Shown: piece after piece, positions 50,655 through 59,722 of the stretch
Layout: every line of letters begins with the position of its first letter
How positions within the stretch are numbered: position 1 is the stretch's first letter
Source: Aequorivita antarctica
Lineage (GTDB): Bacteria; Bacteroidota; Bacteroidia; Flavobacteriales; Flavobacteriaceae
DNA length: 64,000 nt
Assembly: GCF_007997155.1 (NCBI RefSeq)
Contig: NZ_VORT01000001.1
Coordinates: 1 to 64,000, forward strand
Reading direction: 5' to 3'
Position numbers and translations under genes: made by a program
The notes under the pieces: model-generated
The model's database searches: none
The model's input: the letters and a program-made list of their open reading frames with translations, nothing else
What the model was told of the DNA's origin: nothing

Positions 50655-51287
50655 TTATTTCCGTCCAAAATCTGCAGGAATTTCACCCCATGCTTTGGTT
50701 TCCCACTTAACGACTTTTGTTTCGTATTTATTTATTTTTAGCCAATTCTCGGCTCGTTCAACCAATTCAAAAAGGGTTTTGTTTTTAGCAGATTGCTTTA
50801 GCTTTGTGTTGCACTTTTTCTTTTTTACCCAGCCCATCGCAATTCTAGAATCGCTGTAAAGAATACGGTCGCTGTTATTTTTTTTTAGAAATGCCAATCC
50901 GTGCACAAGCGCCAAAAACTCTCCAATATTATTTGTTCCCTGCTGAAAAGGTCCTTGATGGAAAAGTTGTTTTTGCGTTTGCGTATCCACCCCGCGGTAT
51001 TCCATTTTTCCGGGATTACCGCTGGAAGCCGCATCAACAGCAATTGAATACAGATTTGGTTCGCCAATTTTTTGAAGTTGTTCTTTTGAAAGTGTTTTTT
51101 TTACGGTTTTCCCTTTGTAATCGGCAAATTCTTTATTGTAGGCTTTTTTGGCTTCATCAAAAGTTTCGAAGCTTTTGTATTGTGCGCCTTTTACACCATC
51201 AATAGAACGTTTGCACTCCTTCCAACTGCCAAAAATTCCTGCAGGATTTCCGAGCCAAACCACATAAAATTTCTGCTTTTTAGCCAT
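50655..51287 (-). CDS. rnhA: RNase HI-type ribonuclease with viroplasmin domain
   Basis: 210 residues from the ATG at 51287 (MAKKQKFYVVW). The N-terminal 50 residues form a caulimovirus viroplasmin (RNA-DNA hybrid-binding) domain (FYVVWLGNPAGIFGSWKECKRSIDGVKGAQYKSF). The C-terminal RNase H fold has the acidic residues in YSIAVDAASSGNPG, NNIGEFLALVHGLAFL and ILYSDSRIAMGWV. It removes RNA from RNA-DNA hybrids. The ATG overlaps the purN stop by eight bases, so the two are coupled. Confidence 0.9.
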   Translation of the reverse strand: MAKKQKFYVVWLGNPAGIFGSWKECKRSIDGVKGAQYKSFETFDEAKKAYNKEFADYKGKTVKKTLSKEQLQKIGEPNLYSIAVDAASSGNPGKMEYRGVDTQTQKQLFHQGPFQQGTNNIGEFLALVHGLAFLKKNNSDRILYSDSRIAMGWVKKKKCNTKLKQSAKNKTLFELVERAENWLKINKYETKVVKWETKAWGEIPADFGRK

Positions 51288-51852
51288 CGCGGAGTACTTC
51301 TTCAATTATTTTCGGAAACCATTCGTATTCTAAAGTATGGATTTTTTCAGCGACGGTTTCAGCTGTATCAGTTTTGGAAAGCTTCACTTTTTTCTGTGAA
51401 ATAATTGCGCCTTCATCATAATTTTCATTCACATAATGAATCGTTATTCCTGTCTCAGCTTCATTATTTTTCACAACAGCTTCGTGCACAAAATTGCCAT
51501 ACATCCCTTTTCCGCCGTATTTTGGAAGCAATGCTGGATGAATGTTTATCACCTTATTTGGAAATTCTTTCAGAATAATTTCAGGGAATTTCAGTAAAAA
51601 ACCAGCCAAAACTATAAGATCAGGCTCAATTTCTTTCAAATTTTTCAAAATATCTTCTTCAGAAAACAATTCCTCTTTAGTAAAAGAAACTGAATTGACG
51701 TGAAGATTTTTGGCGCGTTCTAAAACTTTGGCATCCTTCTTGTTTGAAAGCACTAGAACGACCTCGGCAAATTGGGTTCGTTGAAAGTATTTAATAATGT
51801 TCTCGGTATTGGTACCGCTACCCGACGCAAAAATTACAATCCGCTTCTTCAT
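51280..51852 (-). CDS. purN: Phosphoribosylglycinamide formyltransferase
   Basis: 190 residues from the ATG at 51852 (MKKRIVIFASGSGTN); an ATG four codons earlier is possible. Uses 10-formyltetrahydrofolate to formylate GAR in purine synthesis. Motifs are IFASGSGTNTENIIKYF (phosphate loop), DLIVLAGFLLKFPEIILKEF, INIHPALLPKYGGKGMYGNFVHEAVV with the catalytic asparagine and histidine, and ETGITIHYVNENYDEGAIISQ with the aspartate. First gene of a pair with the RNase H gene. Confidence 0.93.
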   Translation of the reverse strand: MKKRIVIFASGSGTNTENIIKYFQRTQFAEVVLVLSNKKDAKVLERAKNLHVNSVSFTKEELFSEEDILKNLKEIEPDLIVLAGFLLKFPEIILKEFPNKVINIHPALLPKYGGKGMYGNFVHEAVVKNNEAETGITIHYVNENYDEGAIISQKKVKLSKTDTAETVAEKIHTLEYEWFPKIIEEVLRDG

Positions 51853-51987
51853 TCCTGTTTCCAAAAGTTTTTCTCGAAGTAAATATTAACAAATAAAGTA
51901 ACAAAAGTACGGCAATAGGGTTTTACTTCGCCCAAAATTGTTTAAATTGGTTTAATCTTTCTATACTATTATAAATTTTGGAAAGAT

Positions 51988-52042
51988 GGAATGCGCAAAG
52001 AAATTAAGTGTTTAAAAGAAAAATTTAAACTATGCGCATTTG
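51988..52042. repeat. Long-hairpin element, copy 4
   Basis: GGAATGCGCA (51988-51997) and TGCGCATTTG (52033-52042) form a stem with 9 of 10 positions paired, including one G-T. The 35-base loop contains its own GTTTAAA/TTTAAAC stem. The flank GAAAGAT corresponds to AAGAT in copies 1 and 2. It lies between purN and acpP. Confidence 0.55.
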
Positions 52043-52125
52043 CTATTTCAGTTCAAGTGTGAAATTTTCAAAAATTAACAAGTTCACATTTTTAACATTA
52101 AATGGTGTTTTCAATTAAAATATTT

Positions 52126-52133
52126 TATTTTTG
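52126..52133 (+). promoter_or_regulatory. -7 promoter box of acpP-fabF-rnc
   Basis: TATTTTTG fits TAnnTTTG and lies 32 bases before the acpP ATG. Confidence 0.5.
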
Positions 52134-52165
52134 CCACTTATAATTAAATTTAAAAATCAAGAATT

Positions 52166-52399
52166 ATGTCAGACATTGCATCAAGAGTAAAAGCGATTAT
52201 CGTAGACAAATTAGGTGTAGACGAAAACGAAGTTGTAAACGAAGCCAGCTTCACTAATGACTTAGGAGCGGACTCCTTGGATACGGTAGAGCTTATTATG
52301 GAGTTTGAAAAAGAATTTGATATCCAAATTCCAGACGACCAAGCTGAAAATATTGCGACAGTAGGTCAAGCAATTTCCTATATAGAAGCAGCAAAATAA
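52166..52399 (+). CDS. acpP: Acyl carrier protein
   Basis: 77 residues. The phosphopantetheine serine is S37 in [15 protein letters not shown]; the rest ([27 protein letters not shown]) is the standard ACP helix III/IV pattern, and the protein is very acidic. It carries acyl chains for fatty acid synthesis. The next gene, fabF, starts 10 bases after its stop. Highly typical member. Confidence 0.97.
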   Translation: MSDIASRVKAIIVDKLGVDENEVVNEASFTNDLGADSLDTVELIMEFEKEFDIQIPDDQAENIATVGQAISYIEAAK

Positions 52400-52409
52400 C
52401 AATTCTTCT

Positions 52410-53663
52410 ATGGAATTAAAGCGAGTTGTAGTTACAGGCCTTGGCGCCCTTACCCCTATTGGCAACAATATCCAAGAATATTGGGATGCACTTATTAGCG
52501 GGAAAAGTGGCTGTGCGCCAATAACTTATTTTGATACTGAAAAGTTCAAAACAAAATTCGCTTGCGAATTGAAGAATTTCAATGCAGAAGACCATTTTGA
52601 TAGGAAAGAAGCCCGAAAATTGGACCGTTTTGCCCAATATGCACTTGTATCTTCAGATGAGGCTATAATAGACGCCGGAATAAACCTTGATGAGGTTGAT
52701 AAATTCCGCGTTGGTGTAATTTGGGGAGCCGGTATAGGCGGGTTAGAAACTTTTCAAAATGAAGTAATAAACTTTGCAGAAGGGGATGGAACGCCACGTT
52801 TCAACCCCTTCTTTATTCCAAAAATGATTGCGGACATTGCGCCCGGAAACATTTCCATAAAGCACGGTTTTATGGGCCCCAACTACACAACAGTTTCGGC
52901 CTGTGCTTCCTCTGCCAATGCAATGATAGATGCATTCAATTATATCCGTTTGGGCCAGTGTGACGTTGTTGTTACAGGTGGAAGCGAGGCAGCGGTAACC
53001 ATGGCCGGTATGGGCGGTTTTAATGCCATGCACGCTTTGTCAACCCGTAACGAAAGCCCAGAAACGGCATCGCGTCCTTTTGATGCGACACGTGATGGTT
53101 TTGTATTGGGCGAAGGCGCTGGAGCGTTAATCCTTGAGGAATATGAACACGCTAAAAAACGTGGTGCAAAAATTTATGCAGAAGTTGTTGGCGGTGGTAT
53201 GAGTAGTGATGCTTACCATATGACAGCCCCACATCCAGACGGAATTGGTGTAGAACGCGTAATGCTTAATTGTTTGCAAGATGCCAATATGAGTCCTGAA
53301 GATGTGGATACTATAAACACTCACGGAACTTCAACAATGCTTGGTGATGTTGCAGAATTAAAAGCAATTGTAAAGGTTTTTGGTGAACACGCTAAAGACA
53401 TCAATATCAATTCAACAAAATCTATGACCGGACACCTTTTGGGCGCTGCCGGTGCTATTGAAGCAATTGCCTCTATCTTGGCAATGAAATACGGGATTGT
53501 TCCACCTACCATTAACCACACCACGGTTGATGAAAACATTGATCCTTCCTTAAACCTTACCTTAAACAAAGCTCAAAAACGCGACATAAAAGTAGCTATG
53601 AGCAATACTTTTGGGTTTGGCGGGCACAATGCTTGTGTTCTCTTTAAAAAACTTGATGCCTAA
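52410..53663 (+). CDS. fabF: Beta-ketoacyl-ACP synthase II
   Basis: 417 residues. Elongation condensing enzyme. The catalytic cysteine is C165 in TTVSACASSANAMIDA, and the two histidines are in INTHGTSTMLGD and KSMTGHLLGAAGAIEA. The opening RVVVTGLGALTPIGNNI and the ending MSNTFGFGGHNACVLFKK are classic. Its partner acpP lies immediately upstream and rnc starts 8 bases downstream, the same order as in many bacteria. Confidence 0.96.
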   Translation: MELKRVVVTGLGALTPIGNNIQEYWDALISGKSGCAPITYFDTEKFKTKFACELKNFNAEDHFDRKEARKLDRFAQYALVSSDEAIIDAGINLDEVDKFRVGVIWGAGIGGLETFQNEVINFAEGDGTPRFNPFFIPKMIADIAPGNISIKHGFMGPNYTTVSACASSANAMIDAFNYIRLGQCDVVVTGGSEAAVTMAGMGGFNAMHALSTRNESPETASRPFDATRDGFVLGEGAGALILEEYEHAKKRGAKIYAEVVGGGMSSDAYHMTAPHPDGIGVERVMLNCLQDANMSPEDVDTINTHGTSTMLGDVAELKAIVKVFGEHAKDININSTKSMTGHLLGAAGAIEAIASILAMKYGIVPPTINHTTVDENIDPSLNLTLNKAQKRDIKVAMSNTFGFGGHNACVLFKKLDA

Positions 53664-53671
53664 AATAATTA

Positions 53672-54415
53672 ATGGCTTCCATAAAAAACATATTTTCTTC
53701 CCGTACTGACAAGGACGGGGAATTTTTCAATTCCCTAAAAAAAATATTAGGGTTCAAGCCTAGAGACATTTCCATTTACAAAACTGCGTTTACACACCGC
53801 TCCACAAATGAGAAAAACCTTAATGGCCAACCCCAAAACTACGAAAGACTTGAGTTTTTGGGTGATGCCATGCTAGGCGCGGTAATCGCTGCACATTTGT
53901 TCAAAAAAGTGCCAAGCGGCAACGAAGGTTATTTAACCAAAATGCGGAGTAAAGTAGTGAGCCGCGAACATTTAAACGAACTGGGACGCGATTTTCAATT
54001 GGTGAAATTTTTAAAAACAACGGTCCCGACTCAGCAGTTCAGTGGAAATATTTACGGAAACGTCTTTGAAGCGCTCGTGGGTGCAATTTATTTAGACCGT
54101 GGTTTTAAATATTGTGAAAAATTCATCCAAAAAAGAGTCATAAAACCTTATGTTGACATCAAAAAACTGGAAGGAAAAGTAATCAGTTACAAAAGCCTTT
54201 TTATTGAATGGTGCCAAAAATATAAGAAGCAATTCAACTTTGAAATCTATGAAGACAATGGCAAAGATGAATTAAAACATTTTGCCGTCCGACTAAAACT
54301 TGAAGACGAAGTAATCACTAAAGCACGCGCAACTTCTAAAAAGAAAGCCGAAGAACGTGCTGCAAAGAGAGCTTTTTATAAACTTAAGATAAAGGTAGAT
54401 TCAGAAACGTCTTAA
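53672..54415 (+). CDS. rnc: Ribonuclease III
   Basis: 247 residues. Cuts double-stranded RNA in rRNA and mRNA processing. The RNase III signature NYERLEFLGDAMLGAVIAAHL is at about residues 63-83, with the second acidic cluster NVFEALVGAIYLDRG. A C-terminal dsRNA-binding domain follows (SYKSLFIEWCQKYKKQFNFEI...AVRLKLEDEVITKARATSKKKAEERAAKRAF). Third gene of the acpP-fabF-rnc operon. The start at 53672 is 8 bases after fabF. Confidence 0.95.
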   Translation: MASIKNIFSSRTDKDGEFFNSLKKILGFKPRDISIYKTAFTHRSTNEKNLNGQPQNYERLEFLGDAMLGAVIAAHLFKKVPSGNEGYLTKMRSKVVSREHLNELGRDFQLVKFLKTTVPTQQFSGNIYGNVFEALVGAIYLDRGFKYCEKFIQKRVIKPYVDIKKLEGKVISYKSLFIEWCQKYKKQFNFEIYEDNGKDELKHFAVRLKLEDEVITKARATSKKKAEERAAKRAFYKLKIKVDSETS

Positions 54416-54487
54416 ATTTCCAGATTATTTTTACATTAATTGTTCTCAACATTCCCAGCTTATTTAGTTAATACCCCCAAAGTTCCC

Positions 54488-54495
54488 TATTTTTG
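54488..54495 (+). promoter_or_regulatory. -7 promoter box before the IPExxxVDY gene
   Basis: TATTTTTG fits TAnnTTTG, 59 bases before the ATG at 54555. Confidence 0.45.
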
Positions 54496-54554
54496 TATAA
54501 AGACTTGTGGTAGCAAAACAATTGCCTCCATAGCATCTATAGTATCAAAGAAAT

Positions 54555-55040
54555 ATGGTCCATCACAAATTGGATATGGGAGAGGAATTTGAAGAGCCCT
54601 ATACGCTCATCGCTGTTCATTGTGGTGAAGAAGAGTACAAATTGGCTTATTTGATGAACCAACACCTAAATACGCGCTTCCAAAGAAGAAGAATAGACAT
54701 TGATTTTCCTTCTGAAGGAATGATGGTAACATTTCCAATCTTCGATTTTTTGGACGAATTTAATTATAGCCAATTTTATCTTGTTGCCAATAAATGTAGA
54801 ATCGTAGAGGCAAGTTTGCAAAGTTCCGGCGGCCTATTTTCAGAAATCGGTTCAGAAAAAGACCATTTTCTGCTATCAGAGTTTAAAAAAGTAGATTATT
54901 TTCTGAAAATTTATTCAGACTTTGAAAATGTTTCGCTGCAATCTTTAGTTTCACAAATAAACAATATAGAACAGATTGTTTCTGCTTATGTGGTAGAAAC
55001 AGATACTATAAAATCTAAGAACAATTTAATTTTCGATTAA
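54555..55040 (+). CDS. IPExxxVDY family protein
   Basis: 161 residues, soluble. The family-defining segment reads LSEFKKVDYFLKIYSD (about residues 117-132); the two leading residues vary from IPE to LSE. The N-terminal part (EEYKLAYLMNQHLNTRFQRRRIDIDFP) and the closing IEQIVSAYVVETD are also typical. As far as I recall, the family is limited to Bacteroidota and usually sits between rnc and pyk, as here. Function unknown. Its stop is directly followed by the pyk ATG. Confidence 0.82.
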   Translation: MVHHKLDMGEEFEEPYTLIAVHCGEEEYKLAYLMNQHLNTRFQRRRIDIDFPSEGMMVTFPIFDFLDEFNYSQFYLVANKCRIVEASLQSSGGLFSEIGSEKDHFLLSEFKKVDYFLKIYSDFENVSLQSLVSQINNIEQIVSAYVVETDTIKSKNNLIFD

Positions 55041-56471
55041 ATGTCAGATAAAAAAAGAACCAAAATAGTGGCTACCCTTGGCCCTGCAACTTCTAGCAAA
55101 GAAATCTTGAAACAGATGATTTTGGAAGGCGTGGACGTGTTTAGGGTGAATTTTTCGCATGCTGATTATGCCACGGTAAAAAAGACTATTAAAACCATCC
55201 GGAGCCTTTCCGAAGAACTTGACACGCACGTTGCCATTTTGGGCGATCTGCAAGGCCCAAAACTTCGCGTGGGGATAATGAAAGAAGAAGTTATTGTGCA
55301 ACCAGGCGATGAGCTTTCCTTTATCACCGGTGCTGAATTTGAAGGCACCAAGAAAAAGGTTTATATGAATTATTCCAATTTTCCAAAAGACGTAAACCCA
55401 GGCGAGCGTGTACTTTTGGACGATGGAAAACTAATTTTTGAAGTACTTGAAACCAACCGAAAAGATGAAGTAAAAGTAATGGTAATCCAAGGCGGTCCGT
55501 TGCGTTCCAAAAAAGGCGTAAACCTTCCAAATACTAATATTTCACTCCCGGCACTTACGCCAAAAGATAAGGCAGATGCTATTTTTGCTATTGAACAAAA
55601 AGTAGATTGGATTGCACTTTCCTTTGTTCGCCACGCCGAAGATTTAAAAGAATTACAAGCGTTGATTGAAGCGCATTCGGAATATAAAATTCCTATAATC
55701 GCTAAAATAGAAAAGCCCGAAGCTGTCGAAAACATTGACAAAATAGTAGCTTATTGCGACGGTTTGATGGTGGCACGTGGTGATTTGGGTGTGGAAGTTC
55801 CCGCAGAGCAAGTTCCGTTGATTCAAAAAGAATTGGTGCTTACTGCAAAACGTGCGCGCATTCCAGTAATCATCGCCACCCAAATGATGGAAACGATGAT
55901 AACTTCACTAACGCCAACTCGTGCCGAAGTGAACGACGTTGCAAACTCGGTAATGGACGGCGCCGATGCGGTTATGCTTTCTGGCGAGACTTCCGTTGGA
56001 AATTATCCCGTTGCTGTTATAAAAACAATGACGAAAATTCTGAAAAGCGTAGAAAATTCTGAATTGATACGTGTGCCGCAAGAACCGCCACAGATTAAAA
56101 CCAATCGTTACGTTACAAAATCAATTTGCTATCACGCGGCACATATGGCCAATGAAATTGAAGCCCAAGCTATTTGTACTTTAACAAATAGTGGCTATAC
56201 TGCTTTCCAGATTTCTGCTTGGCGACCTTCGGCTTTTATTTTAGCATTTACTAGTAACAAGCGCATTCTCGCCCGTTTAAACTTATTATGGGGCGTAAAA
56301 GCATTTTATTACGATAAATATGTAAGCACCGATGAAACCGTGGACGATGTAAACCGAATTGCTTTTGAAAAAGGCTATGTGCACAAAGGCGATTATTTAA
56401 TAAACCTTGCGGCAATGCCTATTGTGGATAAAGGAATGGTGAATACGTTGCGGGTTACGCAGGTGAAATAA
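55041..56471 (+). CDS. pyk: Pyruvate kinase
   Basis: 476 residues. Converts PEP and ADP to pyruvate and ATP. Motifs are KRTKIVATLGPATSS, VFRVNFSHADY, ILGDLQGPKLRVG, a B domain (about 75-165), the active-site IPIIAKIEKPEAVENID and GLMVARGDLGVEVPAEQVP, and VIIATQMMETMITSLTPTRAEVNDVANSVMDGADAVML with the catalytic block. The C-terminal domain may mediate allostery. It abuts the IPExxxVDY gene without a gap. Confidence 0.96.
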   Translation: MSDKKRTKIVATLGPATSSKEILKQMILEGVDVFRVNFSHADYATVKKTIKTIRSLSEELDTHVAILGDLQGPKLRVGIMKEEVIVQPGDELSFITGAEFEGTKKKVYMNYSNFPKDVNPGERVLLDDGKLIFEVLETNRKDEVKVMVIQGGPLRSKKGVNLPNTNISLPALTPKDKADAIFAIEQKVDWIALSFVRHAEDLKELQALIEAHSEYKIPIIAKIEKPEAVENIDKIVAYCDGLMVARGDLGVEVPAEQVPLIQKELVLTAKRARIPVIIATQMMETMITSLTPTRAEVNDVANSVMDGADAVMLSGETSVGNYPVAVIKTMTKILKSVENSELIRVPQEPPQIKTNRYVTKSICYHAAHMANEIEAQAICTLTNSGYTAFQISAWRPSAFILAFTSNKRILARLNLLWGVKAFYYDKYVSTDETVDDVNRIAFEKGYVHKGDYLINLAAMPIVDKGMVNTLRVTQVK

Positions 56472-56473
56472 AA

Positions 56474-57844
56474 TTATTCTTTAATAATTTTTTGGACAAA
56501 ATCTCCGTTATCAGTTACCAAATGTAAAAAATAAATGCCGCTACGAAGCGCTGAAATATCCAGTTGCTGAATATTCCCGTTTTGTTGAATAACTTTTTTA
56601 CCCAATACATCAAATATAATAGCACTTACAATATTTTCAGTTTTTGAGCCTATAAAGACCAAACCTTTTGTTGGATTTGGATAAACCTTAAAATTGTTGG
56701 TTTCATTTTCCTCAACTCCCAAAATAGTATAATTTTCATACCAAGCTATTTTATTGTCGTTCTGTGAAGAACCAATTACGTCCATATCTCCATCATTGTC
56801 TATGTCGGCAGTAATTACAGAACGGGGCGACTGGACTTCTGTAGTTATTGTCTGTTTTCCCCCGAAACTACCTAGACCGTCAACATTTTCAAACCACACC
56901 ACCTCACCTCCAAAGGTTTCTATGCTTGTGGCAAGTACATCCATGTCGCCATCATTATCAAGATCGGCTGCGTACACTGCGAATGCAGTGGGCAGAGAGC
57001 TTGTTATTATATTCTTCGCCCCAAAATTTCCTAGACCGTCAAGGTTTTCCTGCCACGCAATCTCATCGTCTCCGTTTGAAGCTGAAAAAACGTCCATATC
57101 GCCGTCGCCATCAGCATCGGCAACAAAAAGCATATTTGCATAAACCGAAAAATCGCGTATTACCCGAAGGGATCCAAAATTCCCCAAACCGTCCAAATTT
57201 TCATACCAGAATATCCTTACGGTGTTAGGGGCAATCCCATTACTCACTACATCAAGATCTCCGTCACCGTCCAGATCGGCAGCCACAACGGATCGCGAAT
57301 TTGATATATCGTTGTCTATAATTTTAGTCGCACTAAAATTTCCGTTACCATCAAGATTTTCATACCATGCCAGTCCAGAGACATCAGATGCCGAGACCAC
57401 ATCGTTATCACCGTCACCATCCATATCTACAGCAATTGCCGAAAAAGCACCCTCAGCATTACCGGCAATCTGCTTTAGTGAGCTAAAGTTTCCTAGCCCA
57501 TCTAAGTTTTCAAACCATACAACTTTATCTAAAAGGGAAGATGTTGCCAATACATCCATATCGCCGTCATTATCTAAGTCTTCCGCATAGATTGATTTAG
57601 CTTCACTGAAGAGTCCAATAAGATTCAAAGAGCTAAAAGTGCCATAGCCATCCAAGTTTCGATACCAAGCAATATTATTTTCAGATCTTGAGGCTGATAG
57701 AACATCTATTTTTCCATCGCTGTCAATATCAACTGAAAAAACAGCTACAGGAAGCTGGGGTTCTGTAGAAATAATTTTTTGAGGCCCAAATTGTGAATAT
57801 CCATTAAAATAAACAAATGATAAAAAAAATAGTAAGTATCGCAT
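56474..57844 (-). CDS. Secreted FG-GAP/VCBS-repeat protein with T9SS type A sorting domain
   Basis: 456 residues: a short signal peptide (MRYLLFFLSFVYFNGYSQF), then about seven repeats of the form DIDSDGKIDVLSA...NNIAWYRNLDG and DLDNDGDMDVLATS, which are FG-GAP-type calcium-binding propeller blades, ending about residue 370. The C-terminal 75 residues (VYPNPTKGLVFIGSKTENIVSA...SGIYFLHLVTDNGDFVQKIIKE) are a type A T9SS signal that attaches the protein to the cell surface or releases it. Adhesin or surface lectin roles are possible but unproven. It lies downstream of a metalloprotease gene on the same strand but after a terminator. Confidence 0.88.
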   Translation of the reverse strand: MRYLLFFLSFVYFNGYSQFGPQKIISTEPQLPVAVFSVDIDSDGKIDVLSASRSENNIAWYRNLDGYGTFSSLNLIGLFSEAKSIYAEDLDNDGDMDVLATSSLLDKVVWFENLDGLGNFSSLKQIAGNAEGAFSAIAVDMDGDGDNDVVSASDVSGLAWYENLDGNGNFSATKIIDNDISNSRSVVAADLDGDGDLDVVSNGIAPNTVRIFWYENLDGLGNFGSLRVIRDFSVYANMLFVADADGDGDMDVFSASNGDDEIAWQENLDGLGNFGAKNIITSSLPTAFAVYAADLDNDGDMDVLATSIETFGGEVVWFENVDGLGSFGGKQTITTEVQSPRSVITADIDNDGDMDVIGSSQNDNKIAWYENYTILGVEENETNNFKVYPNPTKGLVFIGSKTENIVSAIIFDVLGKKVIQQNGNIQQLDISALRSGIYFLHLVTDNGDFVQKIIKE

Positions 57845-57860
57845 CTTTTAATATTTAAAA

Positions 57861-57889
57861 GAATGGCTCTAATTTTCTTAGAGCCATTC
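57861..57889 (-). terminator. Terminator of the metalloprotease gene
   Basis: GAATGGCTCT (57861-57870) pairs perfectly with AGAGCCATTC (57880-57889); on the minus strand TTTT follows. Confidence 0.75.
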
Positions 57890-57902
57890 AAAAAAGTAAA
57901 GT

Positions 57903-59330
57903 TTAATTTTCCTTAAAAATAATATCTTGGTCTGTAGCTCCATCAAGATATGTTTTTTCTATTTTATAAAGCCCCGGATTTAATTCATCAATTAGCGTAG
58001 GGTTGTTTATTCCCAATGAATCCTTTGGAGTTACAGTAACATTTCCATTTAAAACGCCATCATTAAACTTCGTAACGCTTCCCCACCCCGGTTTATGATT
58101 ATAATTGTCATAACATCTACGGGTTAATTGTCCATTGGCAATACAGGGCGAGATAAGATCAATAAATATGGCAGTGTGGTTGGGATGGGTAATTATACTA
58201 AAATCTGTTTCATATTTACTAATAGTTAAAACTGCATTGTTGTTATAATAAAAAGAGGTGTTGTTATAATCTGAAGGCAGTGGGCAATCGCAACTGCATT
58301 CAAAAAATTTATAATCGAACCCCGGCTGGAACAAAGGCTTAAAATTAACTGGATTGCCTTGCGTACTGCTGTAAAAATATTCACCGGCATACGGTTCATA
58401 AAGTGAGGATACATCTGTTAGGACAGCATTGAAATGGCCTTGATCTATGGTATTTCGCATCCGTATTCCTTGGCCCATCGTTAGGTATTTTTCTATACAA
58501 CCCAAACCATTGTCACTGCTTTTCATTGTATTTATAATATCTTCAGGAAATATATCATATGGAGTATTCATTTCAAAACAATTATCGGTTTCTTGCCCCA
58601 CATATTCACAATTAGTATTAGTATTATTAGCGTCGAAACCTCTATGAGCATTAGTGTCAACAACTCTATCACCCGCGGTGATTGCATTAAAACATATATC
58701 ACCCGAATCTCTGGTAGTGTGTTCGGAAGTAGAATTGGTATGTATAAGGCCTAGGTTATGGCCGATTTCGTGTGGTAACAAGTGTGTTAACAAACCAGCA
58801 GAACCAACCCCACAATTGGTTGAAATGATTGCATCGGCAATGCCTCCGCCAAAGGATGACCATCCATAAGCATAGACATTCAATGCGTTTTCATCATTGT
58901 AGCCGTTATCAATGGCCCAATCAACCATGTCGAAATACTGGGATATGGTTTCTAGTACATAATACCCAGTCGGATCACCTTCTACTACAGGACTATCAAA
59001 TTCTTCAAATCCACGGTATTTAAAATAAATTCCGAACTGGTTATATAGAATATTCAAATTGGCTATTCCCTGCAAAACATCATTGGCTCTATTAAGAAAA
59101 TCATTGACACCGTTAGGGTAATTAACACCCCAAAATCTTACGTTAAAAACTATAAGTTCACAATTATCAAATTCCGCAGGGTTTGTAGAATAACTGTACA
59201 CACCATCAGAATCGGGCTGTGTGGGCTCAGGAGTTCCGCATCCATCATTGTTTTGTTGCGCACTCATAAAAAATACATTTAGCATAAATGTACAAAAAAG
59301 TAATCTTAAAAATAGTTTGGTTGGTTTCAT
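57903..59330 (-). CDS. Secreted zinc metalloprotease of the M43-like group
   Basis: 475 residues: signal peptide (LFLRLLFCTFMLNVFFMSAQ), then a domain with the zinc site HEIGHNLGLIH at residues 187-197 (HExxHxxGxxH), typical of metzincin proteases including the pappalysin-type M43 group. The C-terminal half is cysteine-rich (FFECSCDCPLPSDYNN) and shows no T9SS sorting domain; the protein ends TYLDGATDQDIIFKEN. Export without a C-terminal signal suggests either periplasmic location or another route. Substrate unknown. The neighbouring FG-GAP protein carries a T9SS signal. Confidence 0.8.
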   Translation of the reverse strand: MKPTKLFLRLLFCTFMLNVFFMSAQQNNDGCGTPEPTQPDSDGVYSYSTNPAEFDNCELIVFNVRFWGVNYPNGVNDFLNRANDVLQGIANLNILYNQFGIYFKYRGFEEFDSPVVEGDPTGYYVLETISQYFDMVDWAIDNGYNDENALNVYAYGWSSFGGGIADAIISTNCGVGSAGLLTHLLPHEIGHNLGLIHTNSTSEHTTRDSGDICFNAITAGDRVVDTNAHRGFDANNTNTNCEYVGQETDNCFEMNTPYDIFPEDIINTMKSSDNGLGCIEKYLTMGQGIRMRNTIDQGHFNAVLTDVSSLYEPYAGEYFYSSTQGNPVNFKPLFQPGFDYKFFECSCDCPLPSDYNNTSFYYNNNAVLTISKYETDFSIITHPNHTAIFIDLISPCIANGQLTRRCYDNYNHKPGWGSVTKFNDGVLNGNVTVTPKDSLGINNPTLIDELNPGLYKIEKTYLDGATDQDIIFKEN

Positions 59331-59461
59331 AAAAACAGTATTTAGTTAAACAATAATTTAATTAGCTAAATAACTGGGGAGAAAACCAAATATAGAATAA
59401 AAAAATTTATGTAGTACTATAAGGTTACCATAATTAATAAATATTCAAAGAATTTGCTTAC

Positions 59462-59710
59462 ATGCCATTTGTAAGTGAAGAACAAATTTTAAAACTTAAA
59501 GCGAACCTCCCGGATCGCTTGGGTTTGGCTATAAAAATGGCAAGAAAAAGAAAGAATCTCTCCCAAACAGAACTGGCAGAACTCACTTTAAAAGACAGGC
59601 AATATATCTATAAAATCGAAAAAGGTAAGGTTACACCCAATATTGTTACCATAGGCGTAATAGCAAAAGCATTGGATATTTCTATTTCAAAATTATTGGA
59701 AGATTTGTAA
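59462..59710 (+). CDS. XRE-type helix-turn-helix regulator (82 aa)
   Basis: 82 residues, a minimal XRE/Cro-CI domain: LAIKMARKRKNLSQTELAELT at about 21-41, then DRQYIYKIEKGKVTPNIVTIGVIAKALDISISKLLEDL with the recognition helix around RQYIYKIEKGK. No other domain is attached. It likely binds an operator locally or elsewhere; no toxin partner is adjacent and the next gene is on the other strand. ATG at 59462. Confidence 0.85.
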   Translation: MPFVSEEQILKLKANLPDRLGLAIKMARKRKNLSQTELAELTLKDRQYIYKIEKGKVTPNIVTIGVIAKALDISISKLLEDL

Positions 59711-59722
59711 AACATTTGAACT

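Noticed and set aside
59462-59710. Antitoxin of a toxin-antitoxin pair
   Set aside because: The protein is an XRE-type regulator, but no toxin-like gene is adjacent and the next gene is on the other strand.
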